From: Lachnospiraceae bacterium
Lineage (GTDB): Bacteria > Bacillota > Clostridia > Lachnospirales > Lachnospiraceae
NCBI GenBank assembly: GCA_910575565.1
Contig: CAJTFL010000001.1
Location: forward strand, 454,630-518,629
Reading direction: 5' to 3'
Length of the DNA stretch: 64,000 bases
Of this stretch, positions 60,030 to 64,000 are shown in pieces. The notes beneath the pieces are model-generated. The model ran no database searches. It had not been told where the DNA came from and worked only from the letters and a program-made list of their open reading frames with translations. The position numbers and the translations under genes were made by a program. The first letter of the stretch is position 1. Every line of letters starts with the position of its first letter.

Positions 60030-61666
60030 TTATTCAAGGGTTTCTAATGCCCCTATGAACTTGTAATGGATAGTAAGTCGTTGAATTTTCTGCCCGTCTA
60101 CCTCTACGGGTTCAGAAACAAGAATTTTTTCTATAAGTTGGTTGATTATCTTAAAATTGAGTTCCGTTATTCCTGCATAACCGCTTATCTGCTCCGCAAA
60201 CTGCTCAATGGAAGATAACTGCTCCTTGTCTGCTATGGCACTTTTTTCAAGTTCCTTTATCTTGGCGGTCAGTTCCTCCTGCTCGCTGTCATACCTTGCC
60301 GACAACATCTGGAAACGCTTTTCGGTCAGCAGTTCCCTTGTCAAGTCCTCGTACAGTTTGGCATACAGGTTTTCAATCTCCGACACACGCTGTTTACATT
60401 GCCTTAGTTCCTTTTTCTGCTGTTCCCTGTCCGCTGACATTTGGAGATTAAGACGCTCGGCAATATCCATTACCATTGTTTTCCTGTCCGTCAATGCCTG
60501 TCCTGCGTGTTTCTGAATGTCTGTAAGCACAACTTCGTGAACCGTCCTCGCTTCAATGTTGTGTGATGAACACCCGTCTTTCCCAAACTTACGGTATTTG
60601 GTACAGCAGTAGAAAGTCTTGTCTAATACGTTGTTACGCTTTCTTTTCTGCTCGACTTTGACAAGCATGGCACTCCCGCAATCGGCGCATTTTATAATTC
60701 CTCGGAAAATGTTGTCATATCCGCTTGAACTTTCCCCGATAACGGGCGGTCTGCTCTCCAAAATCTTCTGAACATTGTTCCAGCGGTTCTGTTCAATGAT
60801 TGGCTCATGTGTGCCATAAATGACTTCACGCTCCGCATACGGGATATACTGTCTTTTCTTGGAACGCATGGTTTTGTCGGTCTTTCCGCTACGGTAAGGT
60901 TTCCTGCATAAACGGGGTCATGTAATATCTTGCTGACATAAGCGGTGTCCCAGTCATACATCTTTTCCTCATCAGTGTACCGCTCAAACATTTCCTTTTT
61001 GTAGAAACTTGGCTTAATGACTTTTGCCTTACGCAAGCGGTTACAGATAGTGTGAAGCCCCACACCCTCCTCGGCGATTGAGAAAATCAGTTCCACAACG
61101 GGGGCGGTCACTTCATCAATGACAAGGTGGTTATGGTCTTTCTCGTCTTTCTGATAACCGAATGGGGCGGTGGTAGCCATATACTTGCCCTGCATTTTTC
61201 TTGCGTGGAGTGCGCTCTTGATTTTCCTTGACGTGTCCTTTGCGTACATTTCATTGATGATGTTGCGGAACGGTGTAATATCCATTTGAGCGTTGTCTAT
61301 GGAGTCCACCCCGTCATTGATTGCAATGTACCGCACGTTATGGTTAGGGAAAAATACTTCGATATAAGTACCTGTTTCAAGATAATTCCTCCCCAATCGT
61401 GACAGGTCTTTTGTGATGAGCGTTGACACTTCCCCGTCCTGTATGTCCTCGATAAGCTGTCGGAAAGCGGGGCGGTCGTAATTTGTACCGCTGTAACCGT
61501 CATCAACGTAAAACTGGCAGTTCAGAAAACCGTTGCGCTTTGCATAATCTTTCAGCATGGTTTTCTGTGTGCTGATACTCATGCTCTCATTGTTCGTGCC
61601 GTCATCTTTGGAAAGCCTGCAATATAAAGCAGTGATTTTGTCGTTATTCAGTTTTGCCCTTTTCAT
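60030..61666 (-). pseudogene. Large serine recombinase with a frameshift
   Basis: ATG 61666 (AAGGAGG 5 bases upstream) starts a recombinase with YCRLSKDDG (nucleophile Ser), YVDDGYSGTNYDRP, LITKDLSRLGRNY and a recombinase domain up to AERPTK. The frame is then lost near 60871-60876 (an AAAA run next to CC), where one base seems missing. The second frame continues with MRSKKRQYIPYAEREVIYGT, the zinc ribbon CADCGSAM and the coiled coil to 60030. Joined, it would be about 545 residues. The last residues lie only about 35 bases from the topB break. Confidence 0.88.
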
Positions 61667-61736
61667 GTCGTCCTCCTTAATGAAAAGGGACTTCCTCAAC
61701 TCCTATTATACTATATTCCCTTTTCCGTTTCCAGTG

Positions 61737-61910
61737 TTAATTTCCGCTGTTTTCCGCTATCTCCTTAACCCTTTTTGTTATTTGTTCCTCGGCTATCCGC
61801 CTGAATACCGTTTCCATTTTTTCAGTGCCTACATAGTGCCTTTCCACGATTATTTTTGTGGGTGGGTGCTGTCGGCTGGTTCTTTGTCGTGTATTGCTGT
61901 CTTTGCTCAT
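61737..61910 (-). CDS. Small basic protein (57 residues) upstream of the recombinase
   Basis: ATG 61910 with AAAGGAG 8 bases upstream opens 57 codons: MSKDSNTRQRTSRQHPPTKI, then IVERHYVGTEKMETVFRRIA, EEQITKRVKEIAENSGN. The product is basic and helical. Small proteins of this sort are common next to recombinase genes of clostridial conjugative transposons. The role is not known. It lies 70 bases before the recombinase start on the same strand. Confidence 0.65.
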   Translation of the reverse strand: MSKDSNTRQRTSRQHPPTKIIVERHYVGTEKMETVFRRIAEEQITKRVKEIAENSGN

Positions 61911-62009
61911 AAATCTGCTCCTTTACAATAAAAATAGTGCGCATAGACCTTTTTCTATACGCTCTGACGCTGTGACTTGTTTAATTGTGTAATTCTGAAA
62001 AATAAAAAT

Positions 62010-62795
62010 TTATCGTTTTTTAAGTTCAGCAATCGCACCATAATGTAAAATATCAAATTCATTAGGCGCAATCAGTTCAAGAAGTTTCCTGTGTTCCTGT
62101 TCCCACATTGAAATCTCTTTTTCGGTAAGTGAAGCACCAATTCCACGACAAGCCTTTATTCTTCCGTTCCAACTTTCATGGGTAAATGGTATTTTTAAGG
62201 TAAATTCTTCATGGTATACAAGTTCAAATTTTTCTTTGTAGCAGTCGGGTATGTCTATTTGATGTATTGCTTCTCCTGCACCGCTCCAATTAGGACTATA
62301 TTTTAATACAAGTTTTTCACTGGCTCCCGCAATTTTGTCCTCAAATGGAAGCCATGCCATATATAAGATAAGAATACTTCCCCCTTGTTTAAGCATACGA
62401 TAAAACTTAGGCATAACAATTTCATGGTCGAAATACCAAAAACACTGACAGGCTGTAATTACATCAAAGGAACTATCAGAAAAATCTATATCTTCCGTTG
62501 ATATAGCATAATAATCTATATCCATATCTTTTGAAAGAATTTTGGCTTGCTCAATTTGATTTTTTGAAATATCCGTAGCCGTCCATTTTGCTCCATACTG
62601 ATACATATTTCTCGGAAGAACACCCGTACCTGTTCCAATATCAAGAACAGATTGTCCGTCCAAACATAATCTACGGTCAATAATTTTTTGATAAAATTCT
62701 TTTGGATATATGTCACGAAATTTTGCATAATCTAAAGAGGTTTTCCCCCAATCAAAAGGTTTTCCGCTATCTATATTTTGATTTGTTATCTCCAT
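62010..62795 (-). CDS. Class I SAM-dependent methyltransferase
   Basis: The 261-residue protein has the SAM-binding motif VLDIGTGTGVLPRN (motif I, residues ~50-63), TATDISKNQIEQA (motif II), ISTEDIDFSDSSFDVITACQ (motif III) and a Rossmann-like fold. It is of the UbiE/Coq5-like small-molecule methyltransferase type, with unknown substrate. Sequence is AT-rich, and it has a GGAGG site. It is cargo of the second element. Confidence 0.87.
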   Translation of the reverse strand: MEITNQNIDSGKPFDWGKTSLDYAKFRDIYPKEFYQKIIDRRLCLDGQSVLDIGTGTGVLPRNMYQYGAKWTATDISKNQIEQAKILSKDMDIDYYAISTEDIDFSDSSFDVITACQCFWYFDHEIVMPKFYRMLKQGGSILILYMAWLPFEDKIAGASEKLVLKYSPNWSGAGEAIHQIDIPDCYKEKFELVYHEEFTLKIPFTHESWNGRIKACRGIGASLTEKEISMWEQEHRKLLELIAPNEFDILHYGAIAELKKR

Positions 62796-62849
62796 ACTAT
62801 GCCTCCGTCAAACTCAATTTGTATTTCTAATAGAGTACCACAATCACAC

Positions 62850-63615
62850 TCATATTTCTATCAGATTTTCATTAAATTTCTTCCTCCCTCCGTTTCGTTT
62901 TGTTCTGTTGCCTGTTATGTTATGCTGTCGGCTCTCGTTCTGAAGTTCCCTTTCAAGGTTCTTCCTGTTATAGCTGATTACCTCGGCATAGGCTAATTCT
63001 GTGGCGGTCTTGCTCTGCTCTTTGCCAATACTGTCATACTCGCCTTGCAAAGACTGTATTTCGGCTTTCCACTGTTTCGGCGTTATCTTCTCGCCGTTCT
63101 GTAAAAGGCTCTGCATACGCTCCTTTAATTCGGGGTACTTCGATAAGCTGTCTTTATGCTCCTTATCGAATTTCATTTTTGCAAATCCTTTTAGTGACTG
63201 GCTTTCCTTATAGATGGCTTGGATTGGCGCATAGAGGGCATACATTTTTGACAGTTCCTTTAATCGGTTTAGTTTCTGCCCCTTTGAAAGATGTACCGTT
63301 TCCAACTGTTGGTATCTCTGTTCCTTATCCGCTGTGAATTTCGCAAGGCTCTCAAAGCTGTCTATTTTCCTTGTTGTGATAAATTTCTCCGCATTGTCGG
63401 CTGACTGCAAGGCGCTTCTGTCGGATATTCTTCTTAGGTGCTTTCCACTGACAATCGGCAAGTCAAGTCTGCCTTTACGCTCCCTCACTTTTGCAATCAT
63501 TTCCATGACTTCATTCTTTACGCTGACCGCCGCATTTTTAATCTGCGTACTTTTGTACGTTGCGTACTGTGCGCTGTGAAGTTCCTGCTTGGCAAGCATG
63601 AGCATTTTGGATCTA
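62850..63615 (-). pseudogene. Relaxase C-terminal fragment
   Basis: About 250 codons of charged helical sequence (NAAVSVKNEVMEMIAKVRER KGRL, QYATYKSTQIKNA, ISDRSALQSADNAEKFITTR, KLNRLKELSKMYALYAPI) resemble the C-terminal part of relaxases of CTn/Tn5801-like elements. There is no catalytic N-terminal part: the frame is broken at 63616 by the end of an IS3-type element. Without the HxH and Tyr region it cannot nick DNA. Confidence 0.6.
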
Positions 63616-64000
63616 TGTCAATACTTTGGACAAAAAAAGTCGAAAGATTATGCTGTTTTTTTAAGTTCCTCATCCTCCTTTTGCTGTGGTGTCAAATAAC
63701 CAATAGAGCTATGTATCCGCTTACGATTATACCAGCCTTCTATGTATTCAAAGATTGCTTTGCGGGCTTCCTTTGAATCTTGGTAAGTATGAAGATATAT
63801 TTCTTCTTTTTTCAGTACAGAATGAAAGGATTCCATGCAGGCATTATCGTATGGATTTCCCTTACGGCTAAAGGAATGCAGGATTTCTTTCATGGCCAGA
63901 CAGTCTTCAAATGCCTGGCTCGTATACTGGCTTCCAAGGTCGCTGTGCAAAATGATCCCTTTTGTATCCCTGACGTTCAGGCACGCATTCTCTACCGCTT
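63616..64000 (-). mobile_element. IS3-family insertion sequence, right part only
   Basis: The element end starts with TGTCAATACTTTGGACAAAA at 63616, a terminal-repeat-like end close to the transposase stop at 63648. It interrupts the relaxase gene. The left part is beyond the window. Confidence 0.75.
63648..64000 (-). CDS. IS3-family transposase OrfB, C-terminal part (cut by window edge)
   Basis: The ~117 visible codons include HSDLGSQYTSQAFEDCL (second Asp of the DDE triad), FSRKGNPYDNACMESFHSVL KKEE (with the catalytic Glu in MESF), and the C-terminal WYNRKRIHSSIGYLTPQQ. This is the rve integrase core of IS3/IS150-type transposases. The gene is open at the right window edge; the frame from 64000 reads VENACLNVRDTKGIILHS. 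Confidence 0.92.
   Translation of the reverse strand, partial: AVENACLNVRDTKGIILHSDLGSQYTSQAFEDCLAMKEILHSFSRKGNPYDNACMESFHSVLKKEEIYLHTYQDSKEARKAIFEYIEGWYNRKRIHSSIGYLTPQQKEDEELKKTA

Larger units (their letters stand above)
59997..63615 (-). mobile_element. Second element (large serine recombinase type) inserted into topB
   Basis: Downstream of the topB break lie a large serine recombinase (frameshifted), a 57-residue protein, a methyltransferase and the 3' end of a relaxase. This fits one end of a Tn4451/CTn-type element inserted in topB of the resident ICE. The other end is outside the window or lost, because an IS3-type sequence begins at 63616. Confidence 0.65.
30160..64000. mobile_element. 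Tn1549/Tn916-type integrative conjugative element with nested insertions
   Basis: From left to right: int, xis, Orf8-like HTH and sigma factor (regulatory end), a cargo region, a TndX-like recombinase, mobC-relaxase-VLP, TTRAP, the ArdA/ArdC/YodL polyprotein and topB. This order is typical of Tn1549-like ICEs, where the type IV secretion genes would follow topB; these are outside the window or lost. The right end is not reached. Another serine-recombinase element is inserted in topB, and an IS3-type element lies at the right edge. GC-rich backbone genes alternate with AT-rich cargo, showing stepwise assembly. Confidence 0.8.

Noticed and set aside
58810..60066. 418-codon plus-strand ORF
   Set aside because: Runs opposite topB across the topB/recombinase break, which a real gene would not do.

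Overview
The window looks like a chromosome segment of a Gram-positive anaerobe of the Lachnospiraceae / Clostridium cluster XIVa type. The supporting evidence is gene content and style: a split histidine operon with a three-domain HisIE, peptidase T, a GH2 beta-mannosidase, LCP and NlpC/P60 wall proteins, TrkA/TrkH, a TIGR03960-DUF2344-RNase G cluster, strong AGGAGG ribosome sites, and a Tn1549/Tn916-type conjugative element. No rRNA, tRNA or CRISPR array was seen. The species cannot be named from the sequence alone.

Chromosomal part (1 to about 30.15 kb). 1-4.4 kb is histidine biosynthesis (hisD 3' end, hisB, a membrane protein, hisA, and a HisF-like/HisI/HisE fusion); hisH and a normal hisF are not here. 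4.6-12 kb holds a secreted repeat protein, pepT, a decayed alpha-galactosidase, a beta-mannosidase, an aspartate-dehydrogenase-like protein and a 2-hydroxyacid dehydrogenase. 12.3-14.8 kb is a two-gene unit on the minus strand: a chemoreceptor translationally coupled to an FMN-binding (probably flavinylated) lipoprotein. 15.2-20 kb carries a 166-bp palindromic MITE-like element, a small secreted protein, and LCP and NlpC/P60 wall proteins. 20-26.6 kb is trkH, trkA, rng, DUF2344 and a radical-SAM protein. 26.6-29.8 kb is a scrap zone: XRE and macro-domain remnants, a nitroreductase, an Rpn nuclease with 12-bp tandem repeats, and a GyrI-like gene whose 5' end abuts a fragment of mobile-element gene.

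Mobile part (about 30.15 kb to the end of the window). Integrase, excisionase, an Orf8-like HTH protein and a sigma factor mark the regulatory end of a Tn1549/Tn916-type ICE. Next comes a cargo region: an SDR, a Crp/Fnr regulator, a scarred duplicate, two MATE exporters, an ECF S component, two PLP aminotransferases and an Lrp regulator, facing a divergent MocR regulator. It is followed by an XRE regulator and a TndX-like large serine recombinase with an early TGA. The transfer module contains a truncated ParB-like N terminus, palindromes likely to be oriT, mobC, a MOBP-type relaxase, a Cys-rich VLP protein, a TTRAP-like protein, a giant ArdA/ArdC/YodL polyprotein and topB. Two cargo cassettes sit between the relaxase genes and TTRAP: an FMN-riboswitch unit (RibU-like ECF S component plus a riboflavin kinase fused to an OmpR-type winged helix) and a GNAT acetyltransferase. 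Near-identical 103-bp repeats and related terminators border them. topB has lost its 5' end to a second element carrying a frameshifted large serine recombinase, a methyltransferase and a relaxase 3' fragment; that element is itself interrupted by an IS3-family insertion at the right edge.

The best candidate for an undescribed system is the riboswitch-RibU-[riboflavin kinase + winged helix] cassette at 50.1-51.8 kb. The second is the mobile MocR/Lrp-aminotransferase-MATE-ECF operon at 35.3-42.9 kb. All family names come from reading the translated sequence; no database search was run.
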